Positions 43,186 to 51,783 of a stretch of DNA of 64,000 bases are shown one piece after another. Origin of the DNA: CALGDE01 sp964655355. Lineage in GTDB: Bacteria > Cyanobacteriota > Cyanobacteriia > CACIAM-69d. Location: positions 1 through 64,000 of the forward strand of contig CAZZMD010000018.1 in the NCBI GenBank assembly GCA_964655355.1, in the 5' to 3' direction. The position numbers were made by a program, and so were the translations under genes. How positions within the stretch are numbered: the first letter of the stretch is position 1; the number at the start of each line of letters is the position of its first letter. The notes beneath the pieces were generated by a model, which saw only the letters and a program-made list of their open reading frames with translations, was not told the origin of the DNA and searched no databases.

Positions 43186-45882
43186 ATGATCGCTCCCTGG
43201 ACAATTATCCAGCGTTACCTCAAGAAACATCCCCCTAGCCGTCGACACCATCGCCAGGGGGGGCCTCCGTCAGCACCGCCCCCCTCCCCCCACTCCCACT
43301 CCCCCTCCCACTCCCACTCCCACTCCGCCGCCAAGTCGCCCCCCCCCGCCCACAAGCATCACGCTCTGCGACGCCTTCTGGGGACAAGCCTAGGGGCAGC
43401 GGCCTTCGTGCTCACCCTGCGAGGCGTAGGGCTTTTGCAATGGGCAGAACTGGATCTATATGACCTCATGGTGCAATGGCGACCCATGCCGCCACCGCCG
43501 CCCGTCGTCGTCGTGGGCTTTAACGAAAAATTTTTGGCCCGCCCCGGGGGCTGGCCCATCAGCGATCGCACCCTCGCCCGACTCCTAAAGAATATCGACC
43601 GAGCCAAGCCAGTGGCCATTGGCCTAGATATCTATCGCGACAGCGCCATCGGTCTCGGCAGAGCACAATTAACGGAACTCTATGAGCGTTTGCCGAATTT
43701 ATATGGCATTCAACGGATGGAAGACCAAGACCAGCCGAGCATCAAAGCCCCAGCCATCCTCACCCGCAAAGGTCAAGTCGGATTTAACAACATCGTCCTA
43801 GACGACGACGGACGGCTACGGCGGTCGGTGTTGTACTGGTGGGAAAACGGCCAAGGCTACCGCAGTCTATCCCTCAAACTGGCGGAACACTACCTACACC
43901 GGCGAGGCATCTACGCCGTCGCCGTCGCCGCATCCTCGTCCTTCGATTGGATCAAACTCGGCCAAGCCGTACTACCGCCCCTCAACCCCAACAGCGGTAG
44001 CTATATCAAAAAAGATACGGCAGGCTATCAAGTCTTTGCCGACTTTCGGGGAGGGCAAAATACCATTCCGGTCATCAGCGCCCAGAGCGTCATTGACGGC
44101 AACGTTGATCCCGCGCAACTCAGGAATCGGATTGTCCTGGTGGGAGTCGTAGCCGACAGTGTGCGGGATTCCTTCGAAACCTCCTACACCAGCCCCCCGT
44201 TCCAGGCCGAGCAGCCGATCCCCGGGGTCGAACTACAGGCTCAGCTAGTGGCACAACTCTTGGACTGGTCCCAGGGCGATCGCCCGGTCCTGCAATCCTG
44301 GGATGAAGGCGCAGAGATTCTATGGATTATCCTCTGGTCCATGGCCGGGGCCGGGCTAGGGCTAGTGGTCAATAGCCCCCTACGCAGCCTGATCTGGTCG
44401 GCGGTGGTGATAGGACAACTCCTGGTACTGGGGTACGGCAGTTTGCTGCTGGGCTGGATCATTCCAGTGGTGCCCCCGATCCTAGGGGGCGTAACCAGCC
44501 TAGGGATCCTGCTGCTGCTTAACACCCAACAGCGCCACGAATTGGAACGGTCAAAAGATTTTTTGAAAAGCGTCATCGCAGCGGTCCCGGAACCCGTTTT
44601 CGTCCAGGATCAGGACTATCGCTGGCTAGTGCTGAACCCGGCCTTTGGACAGCTCATCGGCTATCCCCTGGAAAAACTCCTCAATCAACGCCCCTCCGAC
44701 GTTTTACCGTCCCCCTGTGCCGCCCCTTTCCAAGGACCGGAGCAGCAGCAGATCCCCCCAGGGACCACCGATAGCCGGGAGATCATCATCTGCCATCCCA
44801 ACGGTCGGAAACTAACGGTGATGCTCAAACGCTCCTGCCACTGCGATCGCGCCGGGAATCGATTCCTAGTGGGCACCCTCCAGGACATCACCGCCCAGAA
44901 GCACCTGGAAAAACGCCTGACCCAACATGCGGCCGAACTAGAGCGCCACAACGAACAACTCCAGCGCTCCCAGGAAAAACTGAGCCATCAGGTAAACCAC
45001 GACTCCCTCACCACCCTAGGCAACCGACAATTTCTCTACCGCCAGCTCGATCGTCTCATAGAAGCGGAACGCCCCCTAGAGGACCAAGGATTTATTCTGG
45101 GGATTTTATTTTTAGACTTGGATGGATTTAAGGCCGTCAATGATCAATGGGGGCATCAGGCCGGAGACGAAGTGCTCGTAGAAACCGCCCGACGACTACG
45201 GCGAATCCTACGGGGCGGGGATGTGATTACCCGGCTCGGGGGAGATGAATTCGTCATCATCCTGCCCCAGATCCCCAACTACAGAGTGGCAGAGCGGGTG
45301 AGCAAGAAAATCATTGACTCCATCAAGCAACCCTTCCAGGTAACCGGCGATTACACCCACACAGCTCAACCCAGCCGCGAGATCGGCAGCGAGACAGATG
45401 AGAACAGGAGCGAAAGCGGCAGCAAGAGCGGCAGCGATACGACGGATTACCCCCGTCCCTCGGTAGACATCCCCCCCGTCACGGTCACCGTCAGCATTGG
45501 AATTTCGTTCTATCCCGACGATGCCCAAGCCACAGAACATCTCATCGCAGCGGCGGACCATGCCATGCTGGCCGCCAAGCGACAGGGCAAAAACAGTTTT
45601 CAGTACTACGCCACCTTGACCCCCATTGATTTGACGCAATCTCGCCACGTCGCCGATCGGGAAACCCCGTCAAAACCCGAAGAAGAGGCGGAGTCGCACC
45701 TGGCCCCCATGGGCGCAATGGCCAAGGGCAACCCAGCACCAGCACCGCCAGGCTCGCAACAGGAACGATCGCCCCAGACAGCCGAACCGTGCACAGAGTC
45801 AAACAACTTTAGGGGACCCCCGGAGACCGGGGAAATGGAGGACGCCCCAAATCCAGTGGCAGATATCAGCCAGAGTCATTAA
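43186..45882 (+). CDS. CHASE2-PAS-GGDEF diguanylate cyclase
   Basis: A 898-residue sensor from ATG 43186. A His/Ser/Pro-rich run (about 20-55) precedes a first membrane segment, then a CHASE2 extracytoplasmic domain (about 75-400), three membrane segments (around 385-460), a PAS domain (about 470-600), a coiled coil and GGDEF (about 630-840). The active site is intact (GGDEF 685-689) and the inhibitory I-site RGGD (676-679) is five residues before it. A low-complexity insertion of about 40 Ser/Glu/Asp-rich residues interrupts the domain after the GGDEF loop. It should make cyclic di-GMP in response to an outside signal. Confidence 0.92.
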   Translation: MIAPWTIIQRYLKKHPPSRRHHRQGGPPSAPPPSPHSHSPSHSHSHSAAKSPPPAHKHHALRRLLGTSLGAAAFVLTLRGVGLLQWAELDLYDLMVQWRPMPPPPPVVVVGFNEKFLARPGGWPISDRTLARLLKNIDRAKPVAIGLDIYRDSAIGLGRAQLTELYERLPNLYGIQRMEDQDQPSIKAPAILTRKGQVGFNNIVLDDDGRLRRSVLYWWENGQGYRSLSLKLAEHYLHRRGIYAVAVAASSSFDWIKLGQAVLPPLNPNSGSYIKKDTAGYQVFADFRGGQNTIPVISAQSVIDGNVDPAQLRNRIVLVGVVADSVRDSFETSYTSPPFQAEQPIPGVELQAQLVAQLLDWSQGDRPVLQSWDEGAEILWIILWSMAGAGLGLVVNSPLRSLIWSAVVIGQLLVLGYGSLLLGWIIPVVPPILGGVTSLGILLLLNTQQRHELERSKDFLKSVIAAVPEPVFVQDQDYRWLVLNPAFGQLIGYPLEKLLNQRPSDVLPSPCAAPFQGPEQQQIPPGTTDSREIIICHPNGRKLTVMLKRSCHCDRAGNRFLVGTLQDITAQKHLEKRLTQHAAELERHNEQLQRSQEKLSHQVNHDSLTTLGNRQFLYRQLDRLIEAERPLEDQGFILGILFLDLDGFKAVNDQWGHQAGDEVLVETARRLRRILRGGDVITRLGGDEFVIILPQIPNYRVAERVSKKIIDSIKQPFQVTGDYTHTAQPSREIGSETDENRSESGSKSGSDTTDYPRPSVDIPPVTVTVSIGISFYPDDAQATEHLIAAADHAMLAAKRQGKNSFQYYATLTPIDLTQSRHVADRETPSKPEEEAESHLAPMGAMAKGNPAPAPPGSQQERSPQTAEPCTESNNFRGPPETGEMEDAPNPVADISQSH

Positions 45883-46017
45883 GCGCCTAAGAGCCTACAA
45901 GCCATTAACGGACCCCCCACAAGCGATCAACCAGGCTAGCTAACGCGAGTACGGGATAAGACCTAGCGGATCGAACGGAGACCGAAATGTATCGGCAGGG
46001 ACTGTTGGGGGTAGGAA

Positions 46018-46950
46018 CTATTGGGGATTTTGGAGTCGGGTGCCATTGAGATCAACCTGTAGCACCTTAGCGATCGCCCCGACCCCTTGGGCCTGCCAAG
46101 CCTGCCCCATCGCCTGGGCAACCGCCGCCGCCTGATCCGCCGCCGTAAGGGCCAGCAAAGTAGGGCCCGCCCCACTAATCGCCACCCCGTAAGCGCCCGC
46201 CTGTTTCGCCGCCTGACATACCGCCTCCGCACCGCGAATCAATTGAAAGCGATAGGGCTGATGAATCCGATCCTGCATACCTGCCTGAATCAGCGATCGG
46301 CTCCCCATCGCAAGGCCGCGAACCAACAGGGCAGCGTGGGCCACATTAAACGTCGCATCTGCCCGGGAATAACTGTCCGGCAACACCCGCCGCGCCTCCG
46401 CCGTCGACAGTTCAAAATCTGGGATTGCCACCACCGGCGTCACACTGCGATGCCAGGGCAAATCGTCCTCGTACCACACCCCATCCAAATCAGCCGAGAC
46501 CCGTCCCCCCCCCAACAGCGCCGGCACAATATTATCCGGATGCCCTTCCTGGGCGATCGCCAAAGCTTTGATGCCGTTGTAATCCAGGGGATTGCCCAGC
46601 AGATAGTTAGCGCACGTGATCCCCGCCGCGATCGCCGTTGCCGAACTACCCAACCCCCGCGCCATGGGGATCCCCAGATCAATATCAATCTGCACCGGCG
46701 GCACCGGCAGTCCCACCGTCTCGCAGCATTTGACCATCGACTGATACACCAAATTATTGGCACTGCGATCCACCCGATCCGCCTCATCACCGACCGCATT
46801 GATGATCAGCGTTTGTCCGGACTGGGGATCCAGCCGCGTAAACCGAAACTGGTTATAGAGGGTGAGGGAAACCCCTAAGCAATCGAAACCCGGTCCCAGA
46901 TTGGCAGAGGTGGCGGGGACAATAGCCTGAATAGAGGTGCGACTTTCCAC
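46018..46950 (-). CDS. thrB: Homoserine kinase
   Basis: A GHMP kinase of threonine synthesis. Start GTG at 46950 gives 310 residues, the normal length; a TTG at 47016 is rejected. The motifs are ATSANLGPGFDCLG (motif 1), GIPMARGLGSSATAIAAG (the ATP-binding motif) and AISGAGPTLLAL (motif 3). It follows a small exported protein gene on the same strand, closely enough to share a transcript. Confidence 0.93.
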   Translation of the reverse strand: MESRTSIQAIVPATSANLGPGFDCLGVSLTLYNQFRFTRLDPQSGQTLIINAVGDEADRVDRSANNLVYQSMVKCCETVGLPVPPVQIDIDLGIPMARGLGSSATAIAAGITCANYLLGNPLDYNGIKALAIAQEGHPDNIVPALLGGGRVSADLDGVWYEDDLPWHRSVTPVVAIPDFELSTAEARRVLPDSYSRADATFNVAHAALLVRGLAMGSRSLIQAGMQDRIHQPYRFQLIRGAEAVCQAAKQAGAYGVAISGAGPTLLALTAADQAAAVAQAMGQAWQAQGVGAIAKVLQVDLNGTRLQNPQ

Positions 46951-46989
46951 AGAGATTTTGTTTGACGGGGGAAATGGGCGGAACGGAAC

Positions 46990-47013
46990 TAGGGCACTCG
47001 GTAGGGCACTAGG
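46990..47013. repeat. 12-bp tandem repeat, two copies, between thrB and its upstream gene
   Basis: TAGGGCACTCGG (46990-47001) and TAGGGCACTAGG (47002-47013) are adjacent, just past the stop of the upstream gene. Confidence 0.9.
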
Positions 47014-47016
47014 CAA

Positions 47017-47490
47017 CTAGCGGCGAACTTTGCCCGTGAAGCCAGAGGCTTTAAATTGCTTGAGCTGAAGGGGTTCCGCTTGGGTATCGGGCACGGTGAT
47101 CCGAATGGAAAACTCGCTGGTGCCGGGGGGAATTTCATCAATGGATCCCAGCCGGGTCCGGTTCTGCAACACCGGGTTACCGGTGGCGTCATAAATACGC
47201 CCAAACACATCCGCATTCACAATGGGCTTACCGGTGCTATTGCTAACGGTGCCATAGACCAGAAAGCAATTAGCCTTGCGCATAATGCCACCGCCACTGG
47301 TCACAGAGCCTTCGCCCACTTCAGCGGGACATTCCCGATAGTCCACATCGGTAATCTTGGCGCTCGTCAGGGCATGGGCAGGGCTAATCCACAGCCAAGC
47401 CGCAAGGATTGTAGTAAAGACGGTGGTACTCAGGAGAGCGATGGTACTGGACACCATCGAAAACCGAGGGGTGAGGGCACGAAAACCCAT
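47017..47490 (-). CDS. Exported hypothetical protein, FxLYD-like
   Basis: A 157-residue protein with an N-terminal membrane or signal segment (about 18-40, ending ISPAHA). The mature part is beta-rich: NCFLVYGTVSNSTGKPIVNADVFGRIYDATG, followed by PPGTSEFSIRITVP, resembling FxLYD-type beta-sandwich domains. Cys53 and Cys73 may form a disulphide. Function unknown. Upstream of thrB on the same strand, so likely cotranscribed. Confidence 0.65.
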   Translation of the reverse strand: MGFRALTPRFSMVSSTIALLSTTVFTTILAAWLWISPAHALTSAKITDVDYRECPAEVGEGSVTSGGGIMRKANCFLVYGTVSNSTGKPIVNADVFGRIYDATGNPVLQNRTRLGSIDEIPPGTSEFSIRITVPDTQAEPLQLKQFKASGFTGKVRR

Positions 47491-47583
47491 GGCGGATCCA
47501 TCCTTGCAGTGGCACTAGATTAGCGGTGGCAGCGGCGGGGCAGACATCAAATCACCCCTTGGGTAGGGTACCATTTTGCCCCC

Positions 47584-48387
47584 CTAGGGACGAACCATCA
47601 GGGTGCCCTCGCAGCGAATACCATCAGGGGCGATCGCCAAAGTCCGAAACGCCACATCACTGCCCAGCTCCAAATCAAAACTGGAAACGGGGGGCAATTC
47701 CAGGGGCGCATCAGCAGCCCAAGTCCAGCGGGGATCCTGAAAATGCAAGGTTTGGGGACCACCGAGTACAAGACCGGTAGTGAGGGTCAGGGGGTAAGTC
47801 CGGTCGGATCCATCGGACCCAAAGGCCCGATCGCCCCAATTCCCTTGCAAAATCAAACGTTGATCCCCCAACGTCAGGCGCTCCGGCGTAAACGTCGCGG
47901 TGTCGGACTTGGCCAATAGAGGGCGGACAAAATCGGCGATCGCCTGGGACAACAACGGCGCACCCAGAGATTGATTTAAATTCTCCGCCGTCACCCTTTG
48001 CACCAGCTCAATCGCGATCGGCTCCAGCAACTGCAACGGTTTTCCGCGCAATACCTGAGATAAATTCACCCGAATTTGGGACGCCGCGATCGCCGCATCC
48101 TGCAGCGCCAACCCCTGATACACCACCCCCGTCGCCCGCACCGTCACCCCCGGCAAACAGCCCGATAACAATTCCCGCGTCGAGCCCCCCACCGTCACGT
48201 CTAACTCTTCGACTCGATCCATCTGGGTTTTCAGCCAAAACCGCACAGCCGCCCCCAATAGCCGAGCCACCCGTCCCGACTTCAGGGGCGCGGTCCCCGT
48301 GTCCCCTGCTTGTCCCAAATTCTGTTCCGAATTCTGTTCCGAATCCATTGCCGTTGCCATTGCCAATCCTGATCCCAATTCATCCAT
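47584..48387 (-). CDS. DUF2993 (LmeA-like) lipid-binding protein
   Basis: About 267 residues from ATG 48387. Landmarks are a central AIAASQIRVNLSQVLRGKPLQLLEPI, NLNQSLGAPLLSQAIADF and LTLGDQRLILQG, typical of DUF2993, a family that includes LmeA, which binds phosphoinositides in mycobacteria. In cyanobacteria the role is unknown. The frame opens at a TTG at 48444, but MDELGSG is the first ATG. No membrane segment. Divergent from the universal stress protein gene. Confidence 0.82.
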   Translation of the reverse strand: MDELGSGLAMATAMDSEQNSEQNLGQAGDTGTAPLKSGRVARLLGAAVRFWLKTQMDRVEELDVTVGGSTRELLSGCLPGVTVRATGVVYQGLALQDAAIAASQIRVNLSQVLRGKPLQLLEPIAIELVQRVTAENLNQSLGAPLLSQAIADFVRPLLAKSDTATFTPERLTLGDQRLILQGNWGDRAFGSDGSDRTYPLTLTTGLVLGGPQTLHFQDPRWTWAADAPLELPPVSSFDLELGSDVAFRTLAIAPDGIRCEGTLMVRP

Positions 48388-48515
48388 CGCCCGCCCTTGA
48401 AGAATGTTAAACCCCACCCCAGGGTTCTGTGAATAATCTCCCAATGAACCGCTACATCAGTGGTTGGGGAGATTTACCATAGACATGATAAGGAAACATC
48501 CATAGCCGCATCATC

Positions 48516-49403
48516 ATGTTCAAGCGCCCTTTAATTTGCACCGATTTTGAAGATGGACTGGAGCGCCTCGCTCATCTCGTCCCAGCGCTAGCCGAAAGCG
48601 GGATGCGATCGCCCACCTTCCTCCATGTCATCCCTTTCGACTCTGGCTATGAGATGCCCCGGGAAGATAAAGAGAAGGTGGAAGCAGCGAAAGCCAAGCT
48701 CAGCCCAGCCCTAGAGGCAGCACAGGACGACATCACCCCCGCCATTGAGGTGCGCACCGGCCGGATCCAGGAAACCATCCAAAGCGTTGCAGAAAAATAT
48801 GACTGTGATGTGGTGATTTTGGGGGGCTCCTCCCACACCCTACTCACGGAGCGGCTCTTTGGCAGCACCACGATCGCCCTGGCCCAGAAGGTTCAATACC
48901 CGCTGATGATTCTGCGCCCCGCGTTTATCGCCACCCTAACCACGGAAGAATTGGAGACGCGATGCCGGAACCTATGCCGCACGGTGTTGCTCCCCTTCAG
49001 CGGTTCAAGCAACTCCAAGAGCCTGCTTAAGCAATTCGAAGCAATTTGCGAAGCCGATCGCACCGATGGGGATGACTATATCGGCTGCGATCGCTGTATC
49101 CTGCTGCAGGTCGTCAACGAAGTCGCCCGGGGTATCCCCACGGATGATTTAGTGAGTGAGGCGAAGGATTCGTTAAAGGCAGCCGCCCAACCGATGGAGA
49201 AAATGGGTCTCCGGGTAGACACCGAAGTCGAAGTCGGTGAATTTGTAACAACCCTGCTGAAATATGCGCGGACCAAGGATATTAGTGCGATCGCCATCCG
49301 CAGTAAGAAGCGAAATCGCCTTCTGGAACTATCAGTCCCCAGTAAAACCAGCAAAGTTCTCCGCAGCAGCCTCCACCCCCTGCTCTACTTCCCCGCCCCC
49401 TAA
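48516..49403 (+). CDS. Universal stress protein, tandem USP domains
   Basis: A 295-residue protein with two USP folds. The first (about 1-145) ends in a nucleotide-binding motif GGSSHTLLTERLFGSTTIAL, close to the G-2x-G-9x-G(S/T) pattern; the second (about 160-290) is degenerate, with AIAIRSKKRNRLLELSVPSKTSKVL in the equivalent place. The first domain could bind ATP, the second may be structural. Function not known; USP proteins respond to starvation, oxidative and light stress. The HD gene starts 15 bases after its stop. Confidence 0.88.
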   Translation: MFKRPLICTDFEDGLERLAHLVPALAESGMRSPTFLHVIPFDSGYEMPREDKEKVEAAKAKLSPALEAAQDDITPAIEVRTGRIQETIQSVAEKYDCDVVILGGSSHTLLTERLFGSTTIALAQKVQYPLMILRPAFIATLTTEELETRCRNLCRTVLLPFSGSSNSKSLLKQFEAICEADRTDGDDYIGCDRCILLQVVNEVARGIPTDDLVSEAKDSLKAAAQPMEKMGLRVDTEVEVGEFVTTLLKYARTKDISAIAIRSKKRNRLLELSVPSKTSKVLRSSLHPLLYFPAP

Positions 49404-49418
49404 CCTTGGCCTGTAACC

Positions 49419-50126
49419 TTGGTTAGCGTCCCAACGGGCAAGCACTTTACGCGCGATCGCCTCCAAACGCATCTCTCCGCGCTGGGGGTGACGGCAGCGG
49501 CAAACCCGTTTGGGCAATTAACCCTGGTCTACGGGAGCCCATCCCGCCACTATCACAACGCCCAGCACATTGAAGCCTGCTTGGGATTATTGGCGCAGCA
49601 CAGGGCGATCGCCCCCCACCCCCATGAGATTGCGATCGCCCTATGGTTCCACGACGCCATTTATGATCCCCGTCGTGTGGATAACGAACAGGCCAGCGCA
49701 AACTGGGCCGGGGAATTTCTGGGGAGCCAAGGCGTCGCCCAGCCCGTGATTGAGCGAATTATAAATTTGATCCTGGCCACCCAAACCCACCACCTCTCAA
49801 CCCAGGACGCCCAACTCATGATCGACATCGATCTAGCCATCCTGGGGAGCGATCGCCCGACTTACGAGACCTATGCCCAAGCCATTCGCCGGGAGTATAG
49901 CTGGCTACCCGCAACGAAATATCGCGCCGGTCGAGCACAATTTCTCCAGACATTCTTGGCACGCCCCACCCTCTTCCATACCACCCCCTTCCAAGAGCGG
50001 TATGAACGCCAAGCCAGGGAGAATATGACCCGGGAGCTAAAGGGACTAACCGACCCGCCCAAAGACGACCCTAGAGGCGATCGCGATACTTCGGACTCTC
50101 CTTCAACTGCTTCACCAGCTTTTTAA
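49419..50126 (+). CDS. HD-domain phosphohydrolase-like protein
   Basis: A 235-residue protein with an HD-type metal site: YHNAQHIEACL (His) and ALWFHDAIYDP (the HD pair), then YDPRRVDNE and MIDIDLAILG. It belongs to the group of predicted HD metal-dependent phosphohydrolases common in bacteria; the substrate is unknown. Start is TTG at 49419, since no ATG or GTG fits. It follows the USP gene by 15 bases, and its last 56 bases overlap the convergent manC gene. Confidence 0.82.
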   Translation: MVSVPTGKHFTRDRLQTHLSALGVTAAANPFGQLTLVYGSPSRHYHNAQHIEACLGLLAQHRAIAPHPHEIAIALWFHDAIYDPRRVDNEQASANWAGEFLGSQGVAQPVIERIINLILATQTHHLSTQDAQLMIDIDLAILGSDRPTYETYAQAIRREYSWLPATKYRAGRAQFLQTFLARPTLFHTTPFQERYERQARENMTRELKGLTDPPKDDPRGDRDTSDSPSTASPAF

Positions 50127-51168
50127 TATCCTGGGTGCGGGACTTGTGGACCACCAAGGTGACATTCCCATCCCGGACCACCACCACATCCTCCAGCCCC
50201 ACCGTCGCAACCAACTCCTGGTCATCGCCAGTGTGAATAATGCAACCCTGGGTATCCAGACACATGTGCCCCCCCTGGATCACATTATCCGCATCCCCCC
50301 GCAGCAGGCGCTCCACCGCATTCCAATCCCCCAAATCATCCCAACCAAACGCCGCCGGCAATACACAGGCGCGATCGGTTTTTTCCATCAGGGCATAATC
50401 CACACTCAACTTCGGCAGCTCATCATAGGCATCCACCCCCTTCTCCGCCAACGGTTGCAAAATCTCCGGCGCATGGCGACGCAACTCCTCAATCACCATC
50501 CCCGCCGGAAACACAAACATGCCGCTATTCCAAGTAAACCGCCCGGTCGCCAAAAACTCCTCCGCCGTTGCCCGATCCGGCTTTTCCGTAAAGCGACTCA
50601 CCTGATAAGCGGTCGCCCCGTCAAACTCGCCAACGGTCTCCCCCTGCTCGATATAGCCATAGCCCGTCGCCGGCTGATTCGGGGTAATCCCCAGGGTCAC
50701 GATCGCCTGCTTTTCCTTCGCCACGGCCACCGCCGCTTGCAGGGTTTTAGCAAAAGCCGCCGGATCCCCAATCCAATGATCCGCCGGAAAAAACCCTAAA
50801 ATCGCATCGTCGCCATAGCGCTCCGCCGCCATCAACGCCGCCCACGCCACCGCCGGAGCCGTATCCCGCCCCTGGGGCTCCACCAATAAATTTGCCTCCG
50901 GCAACCCCGGCATCTGCGATCGCACCCCATCCGCCAAATGGCTCGCCGTCACCACCCACAACTTGTCTTCGCCACCACACAACGCCCCCAAGCGATCGCC
51001 CGTCGCCTGCAACAAACTGCGATCGCTCCCGTCCAAACATAAGAACTGCTTCGGACGATGGAAACGGCTGAGGGGCCAAAACCGTTCCCCCTTTCCGCCG
51101 GCCAAAATAATCGGCACCAATCCCTCCACAGCCCCAGCCCCAATATCAGCCCCAATAACCGCAGCCAT
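50071..51168 (-). CDS. manC: Mannose-1-phosphate guanylyltransferase
   Basis: The enzyme makes GDP-mannose from mannose-1-phosphate and GTP, feeding polysaccharide and glycan synthesis. The 365-residue protein has the nucleotidyltransferase motif IILAGGKGERFWPLSR, the conserved FFPADHWIGD and FTEKPDRATAEEFL, with GYGYIE and FGWDDLGDW. It lacks the C-terminal phosphomannose isomerase of the longer ManC/AlgA proteins, matching the short form common in cyanobacteria. It overlaps the HD gene convergently. Confidence 0.93.
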   Translation of the reverse strand: MAAVIGADIGAGAVEGLVPIILAGGKGERFWPLSRFHRPKQFLCLDGSDRSLLQATGDRLGALCGGEDKLWVVTASHLADGVRSQMPGLPEANLLVEPQGRDTAPAVAWAALMAAERYGDDAILGFFPADHWIGDPAAFAKTLQAAVAVAKEKQAIVTLGITPNQPATGYGYIEQGETVGEFDGATAYQVSRFTEKPDRATAEEFLATGRFTWNSGMFVFPAGMVIEELRRHAPEILQPLAEKGVDAYDELPKLSVDYALMEKTDRACVLPAAFGWDDLGDWNAVERLLRGDADNVIQGGHMCLDTQGCIIHTGDDQELVATVGLEDVVVVRDGNVTLVVHKSRTQDIKKLVKQLKESPKYRDRL

Positions 51169-51783
51169 ATAACCCCTCCCAAACCTGACTATGTGAAATG
51201 CTAGATCTAACCCACGGCACTAGGATAACCAGGGTCAAGGGCGATACCCGTGTCCCCGTCAGCCCCCTGCCCTAGGCTAGGATACTGAAGTGTCACCCAG
51301 GAATCCGGACGGATTCCCCAAGACGCAAGCCCAACCTTCAGGGTCGACTCTCAAGTAAACCTTTATACTTCTTCCTTGGCAGGCTCCCCTAGCAAAGGAG
51401 CACCCACTCCCCAGTAAATTTCAAAACCTATCAATCCCTCCCTACAATATCTATCCAGACGATCCATCCGGCTCAACTCACCCCCCAGGGACCTCCCTTT
51501 TTGAGGGCACTCCACGGTTTCAGAGCACCCCTGCCAGGTCAGCCATCTAATTTTGGCACCTGATTTTGGTCTCATTCTGTCTCATTCTGACGTGCCCCCC
51601 ATTGTTCGCATCTACTACCATGGCAATGGGACAACCAGGGTCTGCTAACGGGATTGAGCAGCCATTTCACAGACCCCTTTTCACAGACCCCTTAAGACGC
51701 CCAAGGGCACCCCGCGATCGCCATCGATTGCCCACCCTCACCTGACCCCGCCCCCACCTCAATTCGAACCCCCGTTCGGCCCT
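51169..51783. other. Intergenic region before the kinase gene
   Basis: No gene is convincing in 615 bases; the minus-strand frame at 51363-51575 has no coding character. The region holds two copies of TCTCATTCTG (about 51570-51589) and a 14-bp tandem repeat at 51666-51693. Confidence 0.6.
51666..51693. repeat. 14-bp tandem repeat, two copies
   Basis: TTCACAGACCCCTT occurs at 51666-51679 and, identical, at 51680-51693, about 90 bases before the kinase start. Confidence 0.95.

Noticed and set aside
51363..51575. Minus-strand frame of 70 codons in the gap before the kinase
   Set aside because: No start signal or coding character.
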